Below are positions 25,655 to 34,514 of a DNA stretch of 64,000 bases, in pieces. How positions within the stretch are numbered: the stretch's first letter is position 1; the number at the start of each line of letters is the position of its first letter. The stretch comes from Dermabacteraceae bacterium TAE3-ERU5 (GTDB lineage Bacteria; Actinomycetota; Actinomycetes; Actinomycetales; Dermabacteraceae): assembly GCA_019218375.1 (NCBI GenBank), contig JAHUUK010000002.1:124001-188000 (forward strand). Reading direction: 5' to 3'. Both the position numbers and the translations under genes were made by a program. The notes below the pieces were generated by a model. The model saw nothing but the letters and a program-made list of their open reading frames with translations. It did no database searches and was not told where the DNA came from.

Positions 25655-27601
25655 TTAGTCGCTCAATGCCGAAAACCGTGCATTAGCGATGTCACGTATC
25701 ACCGCGCGTAGCTGCGGCGGGGACACCGCCTCGGCCTCACCGTCGGCCTCGAAGCAGGCCTCGATGAGCGCCGCCGGAACGGGGTTTGTGACCACGGCGA
25801 TACTATCGCCCTCGGCCGTGACTCCCGCAAGCCTGCCCGCAAAAGCCTCGGCAAGCCACCAGGCTCCCGGCGCCAAACGCAGCGTCGCCTGATCCAGGTT
25901 TAGCTGCGCCACCGCCCGTGCCTCTTCCTCCCAGCGCGAGCCATCGCACGCCAAAAGCAGTTCCTGCAGTTCATCCGCGCACTTAGCGCAAGCGATGATG
26001 CGATCCAGGCGGAACCTGCGTTCTGCCCGGTTTTCGTGACAGTAGGCGCGCAGGTAAAGCCTGCCCCGGGAAATAACTAGCTGCAGCGGGGTGACGGTGC
26101 GTAGGCGCGGATTTGCCTGCGCCGCTCCCGCAAAAAGCAGCGTGAGATCTTCTCCCCGCGAAATAGCTTCGTTTATCAGCGGCGCAAACGGATTTTCTTC
26201 CGCCGCGAAAGTTTCGCGGCCAGCGGAAAAAGTCTCCTGCCCGCCTTCGTGTACCGCACCGGTTCCCAGCAGTGCCATCAGCCCGAGGGCGAGCTGCTGA
26301 TCGGCGGGCAACAGGTTCGGCAACAGATAGCCGAGCGCTTCCCCGAGCGCGCGGGCCTCAACCTCCGTGAACGCGAGCACCTGGGAGAAAGCACCGACGT
26401 TAGCCACCTGCGCCACGCCGTCCTCCCAGGAAGCCTCAACCAGGTCCTCGAAACCGTCCGGGGTGCGCTGACCGCACATGTAGAGGGTCGCCAAATGTTT
26501 CTCTACCTGTTCCCGGCTGAGCTGAAAACGCTCCGCCAGGTGCGCTACCTCAACGCGCGGGTTGGCATACACATAAGCCGCCAGGGACGCCATCAGGGTG
26601 ACGTTTTCTCCCCCGCCCGGCCGGATCCTGCGCAGCGGTGCGGCCGCGACCTCTTCGTACGCGGGAACCTCACCCTCCCCTCGGTGCAGCGCGGCGATAC
26701 GTGCGTAGCTTTCCCCGGCTTTTGCGGCCCAGTCAGCGGGCGCGACCAGATCGCACCAGAGCGGATTGGCCAGCGCCGCGGCCAGCGCATCCGCGTAACT
26801 GAGCGTTAGCGAAAAGCGTTCCTGCGCGGGGCCTACCCCCGCCAGTTCGCGTTCGTGCAGCAACTTGCCGGGGGCGGCCAGAAACTCCACCGCGCGCCGT
26901 TCGCCGCCCTTCCCCGCGCGGTATGCCTCTAGCGCTTGCGCGATATCCTGCCCGGCGGGGTGTTCCTCGCGGGCGTCCCCCTTGAGCTTGGGGCTGGACA
27001 CGATGCGGCTGAGGCGGAAAAGCCTCTTCTCCCCCGCCTGCCTGTCATATCCGAGCAGATACCAGCGCCCCTCCACGGGAGCCACCTGCCACGGCTCCAC
27101 CAGGCGGGTTTTGGCGCCGCCGCTGCCGGGACGGCGATAGGAGAACTCGACAGTCTGCGCCTGGGCTGCGGCAGCCAGCAGCAGCGCCACGTCCGGCGGC
27201 TGGTTTTCGTCGGCCACCCGGTAGCGTTCGCTACTTTCGCGCGGCCCCAGCGCCGCCAGTTTCGCCCGCACCCGGCTGGCCAGCGCGCCCCTGCCCAGCG
27301 TGTCCGCCGCAGCGCGCAGCAGCGGCCATTCGTCGGCGTTCGGACGCAGACTGCCGGGACGGGGACTAACCCGGTAACGCACCAGGTTTTCGTCCAGCAC
27401 GTCCACCAGTTTTTCTATGTTCACGCCGCATTCGTTGAGGGCCTGCTTGTCCCTTTCCAAAGCGCGCTCCCGGCTGGCCGGTTCCCCGCCGTAGCCGACC
27501 ATCTCCATCAGCTGCGCCGCGGTATAGCCACGCCGCGTACCCGCCAGCGTGAGAAGTAGGTTCGCTAGGCGTTCGATGTCTTTCCTGCCCGAGTTAGTCA
27601 C
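25655..27601 (-). CDS. pafBC: Fused PafB-PafC WYL-domain transcription regulator
   Basis: The 648-residue protein joins PafB and PafC, which in most actinobacteria are separate genes and form a heterodimer. The first half has a winged-helix domain (about 1-90: KDIERLANLLLTLAGTRRGYTAAQLMEMVGY is the recognisable start, in several short motifs) and a WYL domain near 128-215 (VEPWQVAPVEGRWYLLGYD). A second winged helix begins near 335 (VTLMASLAAYVYANPRVEV) with a second WYL domain near 515-545. PafBC activates DNA-damage genes independently of LexA. The GTG at 27601 starts the protein. It heads the operon that continues with tatA and tatC, and is split from pafA by about 10 kb. Confidence 0.92.
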   Translation of the reverse strand: MTNSGRKDIERLANLLLTLAGTRRGYTAAQLMEMVGYGGEPASRERALERDKQALNECGVNIEKLVDVLDENLVRYRVSPRPGSLRPNADEWPLLRAAADTLGRGALASRVRAKLAALGPRESSERYRVADENQPPDVALLLAAAAQAQTVEFSYRRPGSGGAKTRLVEPWQVAPVEGRWYLLGYDRQAGEKRLFRLSRIVSSPKLKGDAREEHPAGQDIAQALEAYRAGKGGERRAVEFLAAPGKLLHERELAGVGPAQERFSLTLSYADALAAALANPLWCDLVAPADWAAKAGESYARIAALHRGEGEVPAYEEVAAAPLRRIRPGGGENVTLMASLAAYVYANPRVEVAHLAERFQLSREQVEKHLATLYMCGQRTPDGFEDLVEASWEDGVAQVANVGAFSQVLAFTEVEARALGEALGYLLPNLLPADQQLALGLMALLGTGAVHEGGQETFSAGRETFAAEENPFAPLINEAISRGEDLTLLFAGAAQANPRLRTVTPLQLVISRGRLYLRAYCHENRAERRFRLDRIIACAKCADELQELLLACDGSRWEEEARAVAQLNLDQATLRLAPGAWWLAEAFAGRLAGVTAEGDSIAVVTNPVPAALIEACFEADGEAEAVSPPQLRAVIRDIANARFSALSD

Positions 27602-27622
27602 CTAGCAACCATAACCGGGCAG

Positions 27623-27636
27623 TAGTCTTGAGAGCG
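27623..27636 (+). promoter_or_regulatory. Putative leaderless -10 element of the DUF3866 gene
   Basis: TAGTCT at 27623-27628 is followed by seven bases and the GTG start at 27636, placing the expected transcription start on the start codon. There is no ribosome-binding site with normal spacing. Confidence 0.45.
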
Positions 27637-28778
27637 TGATTTATTGGGAACGCGGACGGGTAAGCGCCGAGGCGGGCGGCTGGCCCGGAGTGCAGCGGGT
27701 GTGGGTGGAAACGCAGCGGGGGCGCGTTAGGGCGCTCAGCTATCTAGAACTCACCGGCCCCGTTTACGTGGGAGAAACGGTCGTGCTTAATTCTTCCGCG
27801 CAGGAACGGGGGCTGGGCACCGGGGGCGACTGCATGATCGTGGCCGTGGAGGGCCGTTCCCCCGCAGATAAGCGCGGCAGCGGCCACCTGGTCAAAGCAC
27901 GTTACACCCCGTGCCAGGTGATGGTTGATGCCGTGGACGATCCCGATTCACCCCACCACGAAACGATGGCGCGGGCGGATTCGCTGACGGGCATGCCCGT
28001 GGTGGTTGCCGATCTGCATTCGGCGCTCCCCGCGATCGTGGCCGCCGTGCGGCACGCCGCTCCCCGCACCCGCATCGCCTACCTGATGACCGATGGCGCA
28101 GCCCTTCCCGCCTGGTATTCCCGCGCGGCCCGCGAGCTGCGCGAACGCGGAGACATCTGCGCCATCGTCACCTGCGGCCAGGCCTACGGCGGGGACGTGG
28201 ACGCCGTAACGCTTCACTCCGGTTTGCTGGCGGCCAGGCACGTCAGCGGGGCCGACGTCACGGTTTGCGTGCAGGGGCCGGGAAACCTCGGTTCCGCCAC
28301 CCGTTACGGCTTTTCCGGCGTACAGGTTGCGGAGGCAATCCACGCCTGCACGGCCCTCGGAGGCAGGGCTGTCGGTTCGCTGCGTGTCTCTGGCGCCGAC
28401 GCCCGCGATAGGCACCTGGGGCTATCGCATCACTGCCTCACCGCGTACGGTCGGCTCTGCCTTGCCGGGGCCGACCTGGTCGAATACCTGCCCGGCCCGG
28501 ATCTTACCTCCGGCGAAAACCAGCCGGGGACGCCGCCCGCCCCCGGAGACGAGCCACTCCCGGAGCGCATCTCGCGCGAGGTGTCGGAAATGCTGGCGGT
28601 GGCCGAGCAGCGCGGGGTACGGCACCGGCTGGTGCGTATCGCCGACCCGAAGCTACCCGAGGTGCTCGCGAATAGCCCCGTAAAGCTCTCCACCATGGGG
28701 CGCGGATATGCCGATGACCCCTACGCGTTCCTCTACGCGGCCGCCGCAGGCAGCCACGCCGCAGCACTGATTCAGTAA
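27636..28778 (+). CDS. DUF3866 family protein
   Basis: The 380-residue protein matches DUF3866, an actinobacterial family without known function. Visible features are the N-terminal barrel-like region (about 1-75, with GDCMIVAVEG), a central alpha/beta part containing LTGMPVVVADLHSALPAIVAA (in two short motifs near 112-132), AYLMTDGAALPAW (near 148) and VCVQGPGNLGSATRYGFSG (near 211-229). It is divergent from pafBC and the ends of this gene and the PH-protein gene overlap by 7 bp. No signal peptide or membrane helix is seen. The Gly-rich GPGNLGS loop could bind a phosphate-containing ligand, but this is a guess. Confidence 0.8.
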   Translation: MIYWERGRVSAEAGGWPGVQRVWVETQRGRVRALSYLELTGPVYVGETVVLNSSAQERGLGTGGDCMIVAVEGRSPADKRGSGHLVKARYTPCQVMVDAVDDPDSPHHETMARADSLTGMPVVVADLHSALPAIVAAVRHAAPRTRIAYLMTDGAALPAWYSRAARELRERGDICAIVTCGQAYGGDVDAVTLHSGLLAARHVSGADVTVCVQGPGNLGSATRYGFSGVQVAEAIHACTALGGRAVGSLRVSGADARDRHLGLSHHCLTAYGRLCLAGADLVEYLPGPDLTSGENQPGTPPAPGDEPLPERISREVSEMLAVAEQRGVRHRLVRIADPKLPEVLANSPVKLSTMGRGYADDPYAFLYAAAAGSHAAALIQ

Positions 28779-29227
28779 GAGTTTCTGTCCCTCACGAGGG
28801 CCTGTAGTTCGCGTGCGCCGCGCAGGGCGTGCTCGCCGTCGCTGCGCTGGAACGCCATCATGGCGACGCTTTCGCCGCTGTGCAGGTCAAGGCGCGCCCA
28901 GGCGTCTCCCTCCGGGAAACGCACGGCCTCTATCGCATGCCAGGGAACCTCGCGGCTGCGCAGCAGGTTTTGCACCCGCAGGGTCTCCCCCGCGCGCACG
29001 TTCACGTCGGCCTGGCGGTGCGCAAACCAGAAGATGACGCCGCCGAACAAGACCAGCAGGATACGATCGCTGATCGGGAAACCGAATTTGCCGCCGTAGG
29101 GCATGACCAGCGCGGCCACGATCAGGGAAAGCCAGACGAAACCGCCCAAACCGTAGGCAAACTTCCGGGTCAGGCCGGGGCGATAGATGCGCCCCTCCCC
29201 CAGGTGCGGCGGATGGGGCAGGCTCAT
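28772..29227 (-). CDS. PH-domain membrane protein next to hisG
   Basis: The 151-residue protein has two N-terminal helices (about 26-45 and 50-72: GLGGFVWLSLIVAALVMPYG and ISDRILLVLFGGVIFW) and a C-terminal bacterial PH-like domain (about 75-150) with LRVQNLLRSREVPWHAIEAVRF. The frame is open 81 bases further upstream, inside hisG, but the ATG at 29227 overlaps the hisG stop (ATGA) and gives the normal start MSLPHPP. A PH or integral membrane protein beside hisG is a recurring actinobacterial arrangement. Function unknown. Confidence 0.8.
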   Translation of the reverse strand: MSLPHPPHLGEGRIYRPGLTRKFAYGLGGFVWLSLIVAALVMPYGGKFGFPISDRILLVLFGGVIFWFAHRQADVNVRAGETLRVQNLLRSREVPWHAIEAVRFPEGDAWARLDLHSGESVAMMAFQRSDGEHALRGARELQALVRDRNSY

Positions 29228-30081
29228 ATACGGCAGGCCTGGATAGCGGTCACCAAAATCGCGCGTGCGCCCACCGCATAAAGCTCGTCCATGACGCGGT
29301 GCGCGCAATCGCGCTCCACCATGGCACGCACCGCGTACCAGTCGCTGCCGTGCAGGGGCGCGACCGTCGGGGACTCAAAACCGGGGGTGAGCGCCACCGC
29401 ACGCTCCAGATCGGCCGCGGAAACATCGTAGTCAAGCAGCACATAGCGCCGGGCCACCAACACCGATTTCAGCCTGCTGATCAGGATTTCCAGGGTGTGA
29501 TGCGCCTCGCCGTCCAGCTTCGCGTCGGGGCTGGCGAACAGCACCGCCTCGCTGTGCATCAGCGGCTCCCCGAAAGGTGCCAGCCCGGCGGCGCGCAGGG
29601 TGGAGCCGGTCTCTACAACGTCGGCGATTAGGTCGGCCACACCCAGACGGATCGCGCTTTCCACCGCGCCGTCAAGGTGCACCACCCGGGCGCTCATGCC
29701 GCGCTTGCCCAGGAAATCCTCTACCAAACGCCCGTAACTGGTGGCGATACGCTTATCCGCCACCTCGGAAACGTCGGAAAACTGGCCGTTCGGACCCGCG
29801 AAACGGAAGGTGGAACGGGCGAAGCCGAGCGCCAATAGTTCGTTCGCCGCCGTACCGGAATCAAGCAGCATGTCCTGCCCGGTAATACCCGCATCTACGG
29901 TGCCGGAGCCGACGTAAACGGCGATGTCCCTGGGGCGCAGGAAGAAAAATTCGACCCCGTTCGCCTCATCCACCAGCACGAGTTCGCGGTGAGAAGCGCG
30001 CTGGCGATAACCGGCGTCTTTCAGGAGGGCGGTGGCGGGCTCAGAAAGAGCACCCTTGTTTGGTACGGCGATCCGCAGCAT
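29224..30081 (-). CDS. hisG: ATP phosphoribosyltransferase
   Basis: The 285-residue long-form HisG joins ATP and phosphoribosyl pyrophosphate in the first step of histidine synthesis. LRIAVPNKGALSEPA at the N-terminus, VDAGITGQDMLLDSG (near 60) and the phosphate-binding DLIADVVETGSTLRAAGL (near 149-166) are the family motifs. Residues about 210-285 form the ACT-like regulatory domain that senses histidine in long-form enzymes. It follows hisE by 13 bp; the two genes catalyse the first two steps. The rest of the his genes are not in the window. Confidence 0.96.
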   Translation of the reverse strand: MLRIAVPNKGALSEPATALLKDAGYRQRASHRELVLVDEANGVEFFFLRPRDIAVYVGSGTVDAGITGQDMLLDSGTAANELLALGFARSTFRFAGPNGQFSDVSEVADKRIATSYGRLVEDFLGKRGMSARVVHLDGAVESAIRLGVADLIADVVETGSTLRAAGLAPFGEPLMHSEAVLFASPDAKLDGEAHHTLEILISRLKSVLVARRYVLLDYDVSAADLERAVALTPGFESPTVAPLHGSDWYAVRAMVERDCAHRVMDELYAVGARAILVTAIQACRI

Positions 30082-30094
30082 GATCTGTTTGCCT

Positions 30095-30358
30095 TTACAG
30101 GTAGCGGTAAATGTCTTGCGGGGTGAGGCCCTTGGCGACCATCATCACCTGCAGATGGTAAATCAGCTGGGAGATCTCTTCGGCCTGTTCTTCACGGCCC
30201 TGATATTCACAGGCCATCCAGACCTCGGCCGCTTCCTCCACCACCTTTTTTCCGATGGCATGCACCCCGGCGTCCAATTCGCGCACGGTACCGGAGCCGG
30301 CTGGGCGGCGCTGAGCCTTCTCGCTCAGTTCGTTAAAGAGAGTCTCAAAGTCTTTCAC
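30095..30358 (-). CDS. hisE: Phosphoribosyl-ATP pyrophosphatase
   Basis: The 87-residue all-alpha enzyme hydrolyses phosphoribosyl-ATP to phosphoribosyl-AMP, step two of histidine synthesis. The MazG-like helical motifs [17 protein letters not shown] (near 33) and [19 protein letters not shown] (near 60) carry the metal-binding glutamates. Its length is normal for actinobacterial stand-alone HisE. It lies 20 bp after pnuX and 13 bp before hisG. Confidence 0.95.
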   Translation of the reverse strand: MKDFETLFNELSEKAQRRPAGSGTVRELDAGVHAIGKKVVEEAAEVWMACEYQGREEQAEEISQLIYHLQVMMVAKGLTPQDIYRYL

Positions 30359-30378
30359 GCCACCCAGCCTAACGCCTA

Positions 30379-31098
30379 CTAGGGAGTTCGTTCGATACGC
30401 GGATCAGGGAAGTTAGTCTCAACCCTGACTTTTTCTGCCTTCACGCTGTCGCGGTTTACCTTCCACCAGACGAAGAATCCCGTCAGGGTGAAGGCGCCGT
30501 AGAACAGGTACATGAACGCGCTCGCGTAGTATCCGGAGGCGATCAGCAGCGGCACGCCGACGATATCGACCGCCACCCAAATCAGCCAGAACTCAACCCA
30601 GCCGCGCGCCATACCGTAGGTGGCGAGCAGGCTGCCCATGAAGATCCAGGCGTCGGCCCAAACCGGTTCGTAGCTGCCGAGCGCCCGGAAAATCGGGGTG
30701 AGGGCGAAAGTGCCGCCGAAGAGCACAACCACCATCAGCACGCGTTCGCGGGTAGAAGCCCAGTTCGGCTCCACGGCGTTACCGCCCTCCCCCGCACCGC
30801 TGTTGCGGTGGGCCCGCCAGGCGTACCAGCCGTAAAGGGAGGTAATGATGAACATGATCTGTCGGCCCGCCTGCCCGAGCAGATTCACCGGGTTCGGGCT
30901 ACCGAAAACAGCCCCCATAAACACGGTGAAAAGCAGTACGTTGCCGACGATTCCCACCGGCCACGCCCAAACCTTGCGGCGCATACCGCCAAAAGCGCTG
31001 AGCAGGCCGAATAGGTTGCCGAGGACTTCTCGCCAGAGTATGAACTGGCCCCCCGGAAAAGTTACTTTGGCTTCGAAGAGCCACTGCAGGATGCTCAT
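30379..31098 (-). CDS. pnuX: PnuX/RibM riboflavin transporter
   Basis: The 239-residue PnuC-fold membrane protein has about seven helices, with [32 protein letters not shown] split across the first two (near 22-52) and [15 protein letters not shown] (near 83-97). PnuC proteins carry nicotinamide riboside, but the FMN riboswitch directly upstream indicates the PnuX/RibM subfamily, which imports riboflavin in corynebacteria and streptomycetes. AAAGGA precedes the ATG and is complementary to an upstream element, so translation is probably switched by FMN. It lies between rpe and hisE with no riboflavin synthesis gene next to it. Substrate is inferred from the riboswitch. Confidence 0.9.
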   Translation of the reverse strand: MSILQWLFEAKVTFPGGQFILWREVLGNLFGLLSAFGGMRRKVWAWPVGIVGNVLLFTVFMGAVFGSPNPVNLLGQAGRQIMFIITSLYGWYAWRAHRNSGAGEGGNAVEPNWASTRERVLMVVVLFGGTFALTPIFRALGSYEPVWADAWIFMGSLLATYGMARGWVEFWLIWVAVDIVGVPLLIASGYYASAFMYLFYGAFTLTGFFVWWKVNRDSVKAEKVRVETNFPDPRIERTP

Positions 31099-31177
31099 GT
31101 GTGTCCTTTCTTCTCAGAGCAGCAGTGGCTCCGGGACATAGGGACACACAGGCATACCCGTAGCAGGGCATGCCTGT
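31098..31177 (-). promoter_or_regulatory. Expression platform: anti-Shine-Dalgarno pairing and alternative hairpin
   Basis: On the minus strand GGACACACA (31106-31098, containing the ribosome-binding site and the first base of the ATG) is exactly complementary to TGTGTGTCC (31150-31142). A competing 11-bp hairpin (31148-31177; ACAGGCAT and ATGCCTGT with a short loop) shares three bases with the anti-Shine-Dalgarno strand. No U-tract follows, so control of translation is more likely than termination. Confidence 0.6.
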
Positions 31178-31182
31178 TGTAT

Positions 31183-31301
31183 ACGTGCGCCTCCCATCCA
31201 GGCTTTAACTGTCGGCACCGGAATTTCACCGGTTCAACCGCACGAGTGCGGGTCGCGGACTATCACCGCCGGCTCGGACTTACACCGACCCCGGAGCACG
31301 T
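31183..31301 (-). ncRNA. FMN riboswitch (RFN element)
   Basis: The aptamer core is unmistakable on the minus strand. In order it has GGGGTCGGTGTAAGTCCGA, GCCGGCGGT, GTCCGCGACCCGC, GGTGAAATTCCGGTGCCGAC, AGTTAAAGCCTGGATGGGAG, and the closing stem ACGTGC/GCACGT. It binds flavin mononucleotide and represses the downstream gene, here pnuX. The leader between aptamer and start codon is about 85 bases. Confidence 0.95.
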
Positions 31302-31324
31302 CAACAGGTGTTGACGAAAGCAGT

Positions 31325-32011
31325 CTACGCCAAAGTGTGCGCGTGCTTATTCGCCAGGGTGCGCAGGGCCTCGATTTCCTCGTAGGCGCTGTCGGCCGAA
31401 TACACGGCGGAACCTGCCACGAACACGTTCGCCCCGGCCTCCGCGCAACGCGCGATGGTTTCGCGCTTCACGCCGCCATCCACCTGGATCGCCACCGGCA
31501 GGTTTTCCGCGCTGATCAGTTCGCGCGCCTGCCTGATCTTTTCCAGCATGTTAGGGATGAAAGCCTGCCCGCCGAACCCCGGCTCCACCGTCATGATGAG
31601 CAGCATGTCCAGGTGCGGCAGCAGGTGACGCACCGCGTCCAGCCCGGTAGCGGGCCTGATGGCCGCCCCGACCAGCGCATCCTTCGCGTGCAGTTCGTTG
31701 GCCAGGCGCACCGGCGCAGCGGCCGCCTCCACGTGGAAGGTGACCGACGCGGCCCCGGCCTCCGCGTAGGCGGGTGCCCAGCGGTCGGGATCCTCAATCA
31801 TCAGGTGGGTATCCACCGGCACCGGGCAGCGGCGCACGATCTGCTCCACCATCGCCGTTCCGAAAGTCAGGTTCGGCACGAAGTGGCCGTCCATGATGTC
31901 TACGTGGGCGTAGTCCGCGTTCGCGATCGCATCCAGTTCCTCCCCGATGCGCATGAAATCGCAGTTCAGGATCGAGGGGCTGATGTGCGTGGCAGAGTGC
32001 AGCGCGCTCAT
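31325..32011 (-). CDS. rpe: Ribulose-phosphate 3-epimerase
   Basis: The 228-residue TIM-barrel enzyme interconverts ribulose-5-phosphate and xylulose-5-phosphate in the pentose phosphate pathway. [10 protein letters not shown] at the N-terminus, the metal ligands in [18 protein letters not shown] (near 34-51), [13 protein letters not shown] (near 140) and DGGVKRETI (near 178) are the signatures. The frame runs 60 bases upstream, but AAAGGA precedes the ATG at 32011, which overlaps the rsmB stop by one base. It directly precedes the FMN riboswitch. Confidence 0.95.
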   Translation of the reverse strand: MSALHSATHISPSILNCDFMRIGEELDAIANADYAHVDIMDGHFVPNLTFGTAMVEQIVRRCPVPVDTHLMIEDPDRWAPAYAEAGAASVTFHVEAAAAPVRLANELHAKDALVGAAIRPATGLDAVRHLLPHLDMLLIMTVEPGFGGQAFIPNMLEKIRQARELISAENLPVAIQVDGGVKRETIARCAEAGANVFVAGSAVYSADSAYEEIEALRTLANKHAHTLA

Positions 32012-33555
32012 TACGCGTCCTTTCGTAGCAGGCAGATAAACATCGCGTCCGTGCCGTGAATGTGCGGCCAAAGCTGCACGCTATCGGTATCGGGCAGATC
32101 GATCTCCACCCCGTCGGCCAGGCAGGAGCGCAGCGCCGCCGCCGTATCGAGGCGGGAGACGTCCTTGCGCTTACGCAGCACGTCCTTCACCACCAGCAGC
32201 GTCTCGGCAACGTGCGGGCTGCAGGTGACGTATGCGACCACGCCGCCGGGAGCGGCGGCGTCCAGAGCCGAAACGAGCAGCTCCCGCTGCAGTCCGGAAA
32301 GCGTGCTGATGTCACCGGGGCTCTTACGCCAGCGCGCCTCGGGACGCCTACGCAGCGCCCCCAGGCCGGTACAGGGAACGTCGGCCAACACGCGGCTGAA
32401 ACGACCGGGCATGCGCGAACCGACCTCGCGGCCATCGGCGGCCTCCACCACTACGTCACAGCCGGCCTCTACCAGGCTCGCTACGGCCTCACGCACCAGA
32501 TCCGCACGGTGCGGCTGCAGCTCGGTCGCCAGTAGATCGGCGTCATGCTCCACGGTGAGGCCCGCCAGCAGGGCGCTCTTGCCGCCCGGCCCCGCGCACA
32601 GGTCCAGCCAGTGCGCATCGTCGGCCTGCACCGCATCGTCCGCGCCCTGCGCGAGGGTCAGGGCCGCCAGCTGGGAGCCTTCGTCCTGCACACCCGCCCG
32701 GCCCTGCCGGACGGGGGTGATGCCGCCGGGATCGCCGCCGGGCCAGTGCGCCGCAAACGGCGAAAGCCTGCCCTGCGCGGCCCCGTATTCCTCCAGCTCC
32801 GCCAGATCACACAGGCCGGGGCGCATCACCAGATCCACGGTGGGGGCGGCGTTCTGCGCCGCCAGCAGCGCCTCCAGTTCATCGCGGCTGCGCCCGTGCG
32901 CCACCAGGGCGTCCCCGAGGGCGCGCACGATCCAGGCCGGATGGGAATATTTCATCGCCAGATATTCAACCGGCTGCGCCTGCCTATCCGGCAATACCTC
33001 CGCCAGCCACTCGTCGAGCTCCTTCGCGCCCACCGCGCGCAGCACGGCGTTCACGAACTGGGCGCTGCCCGCGCCGGTAACCATACGCGCCAGGCCCACG
33101 GTTTCGCTGGTGGCGGCGTGCGGGGCGACCGACATTTCGAGCAGCTGGTAGGCGCCGAGACGCAGCACGTCGCGCACCTTCGGGTCTACCTCGTCCAGCG
33201 GCCGCGAGCAGCAGCGCCCGATAATCGGATCAAGCCTGCCGATGGCGCGCAGGGTGCCGTAAAACAGTTCCGTGGCGAACGCCGCGTCCCTGCCGCTCAC
33301 CCGGTGGCGGCGCAGGGTCGGGGAAAGCACCAGGTTGGCGTACGAGCCGTCCTCGTCAACCGCGCGCAGCGCCTCGTAGACAGCCAGGCGCGACGGGCTG
33401 GTTTCGCGCCTGCGCTCGCTCGGCCGGTTCTCGCTGAATCCCTTACGCGGGCCTCCCCTGCCCCGGCTACCGGAACGCTCCCGGCCGCGATGGTCCCGCT
33501 GCCCCTGCCCGCGCTGGCGCTCGCCGCCGCGCGAATGCCTACTGTTTTCGCTCAT
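32011..33555 (-). CDS. rsmB: 16S rRNA (cytosine-967-C5)-methyltransferase
   Basis: The 514-residue protein starts with a basic Arg/Gly/Ser tail (1-55) that is likely RNA-binding, followed by a NusB-like domain (about 55-190) and the SAM-dependent methyltransferase. The cofactor motif [15 protein letters not shown] (near 313), [16 protein letters not shown] (motif IV, near 395) and the catalytic YVTCSPH (motif VI, near 442) identify an RsmB/Sun-type enzyme. It overlaps fmt by 4 bp and rpe by one base; the fmt-rsmB-rpe order is common in actinobacteria. Confidence 0.93.
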   Translation of the reverse strand: MSENSRHSRGGERQRGQGQRDHRGRERSGSRGRGGPRKGFSENRPSERRRETSPSRLAVYEALRAVDEDGSYANLVLSPTLRRHRVSGRDAAFATELFYGTLRAIGRLDPIIGRCCSRPLDEVDPKVRDVLRLGAYQLLEMSVAPHAATSETVGLARMVTGAGSAQFVNAVLRAVGAKELDEWLAEVLPDRQAQPVEYLAMKYSHPAWIVRALGDALVAHGRSRDELEALLAAQNAAPTVDLVMRPGLCDLAELEEYGAAQGRLSPFAAHWPGGDPGGITPVRQGRAGVQDEGSQLAALTLAQGADDAVQADDAHWLDLCAGPGGKSALLAGLTVEHDADLLATELQPHRADLVREAVASLVEAGCDVVVEAADGREVGSRMPGRFSRVLADVPCTGLGALRRRPEARWRKSPGDISTLSGLQRELLVSALDAAAPGGVVAYVTCSPHVAETLLVVKDVLRKRKDVSRLDTAAALRSCLADGVEIDLPDTDSVQLWPHIHGTDAMFICLLRKDA

Positions 33556-34493
33556 GCTGTTTCATCCTCAAATCTAGGTGCCTCGCCCAGCCTGGCGCCG
33601 CGCGCCCAGTCCGGTGCGGCAAGCGGTTTCTTGCCGGGGGCGGCCACTATCCCCAGCGCTAACGGCTGATCGGCGGTGCCGACGAAAACCGCCTTCTTGG
33701 TTACCAGCAGCTCCCCCGGTGCCAGCGCTACATCGGCAGGCGCGGGCTTGTCGGCCACGGAAAGCAGCTTTATCCGCTCGCCGCCCAGCACGGCCCAGGC
33801 ACCAGGGTTCGGGGCGAAAGCCAAAATGTGCGCGCGCACCCGCTCGTAGGGAGCCGCGAAACTCACCCGCGCCTCCTCCACGCTCAGCTTCGCCGCGCGG
33901 GTTGCTGCCGCATGATCCTGCGGCGTGAAAGTCGCGCTGCCGTCGGCCAGGGAATGCAGGGCACGCGAAAGCAGCGGCGCCCCTTCCACGCCGAGCCGGG
34001 CCAGGGCCTCGCCGGAGGTCTCGAACTCCCCCAGCATCGCCGGCTGGGTGGCGATCACATCGCCGTCGTCCATACCGACCTCGATCTTGAAGGCGGTTAA
34101 AGCGATCTCCCGCTCGCCCGCCAATACCGCGCGCTGCACGGGGGCCGCGCCGCGCCACTTCGGCAGTTCGGAGAAATGCAGGTTGATCCAGCCGTGTGTC
34201 GGCACCGAAAGCAGGTTCTCGGGCACCAGCAGGCCGTAGGCCACCACCGCTACCGCGTCCGCCGCAAAGGAACGCACCAGCGCTTCGGCTTCCTCGCCGC
34301 GCAGGCTGCGCGGGGTGTGCACGGGCAGGCCGAGTTCCTCCGCCGCCGCCCGCACCGGGCTGGGGGTGAGTTTGCGGCCGCGCCCGGTCGGGGCGTCGGG
34401 GCGCGTCAGCACCGCCACCACCTCGTGTTCGGCCGCGAGCAGGCGCAGGCAGGGGACGGCAATATCTGGGGTTCCGGCAAAAACTATTCGCAT
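33552..34493 (-). CDS. fmt: Methionyl-tRNA formyltransferase
   Basis: The 313-residue enzyme formylates initiator Met-tRNA using 10-formyl-tetrahydrofolate. IVFAGTPDIAVPCLRLL at the N-terminus, the catalytic-site motif NLHFSELPKWRGAAPVQRA (near 107) and the C-terminal tRNA-binding beta-barrel (about 205-313) are present. It follows priA by 21 bp. No peptide deformylase gene is adjacent, although def often accompanies fmt in other bacteria. Confidence 0.95.
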   Translation of the reverse strand: MRIVFAGTPDIAVPCLRLLAAEHEVVAVLTRPDAPTGRGRKLTPSPVRAAAEELGLPVHTPRSLRGEEAEALVRSFAADAVAVVAYGLLVPENLLSVPTHGWINLHFSELPKWRGAAPVQRAVLAGEREIALTAFKIEVGMDDGDVIATQPAMLGEFETSGEALARLGVEGAPLLSRALHSLADGSATFTPQDHAAATRAAKLSVEEARVSFAAPYERVRAHILAFAPNPGAWAVLGGERIKLLSVADKPAPADVALAPGELLVTKKAVFVGTADQPLALGIVAAPGKKPLAAPDWARGARLGEAPRFEDETA

Positions 34494-34514
34494 GATGCAA
34501 CCAGTTTATGCGCT

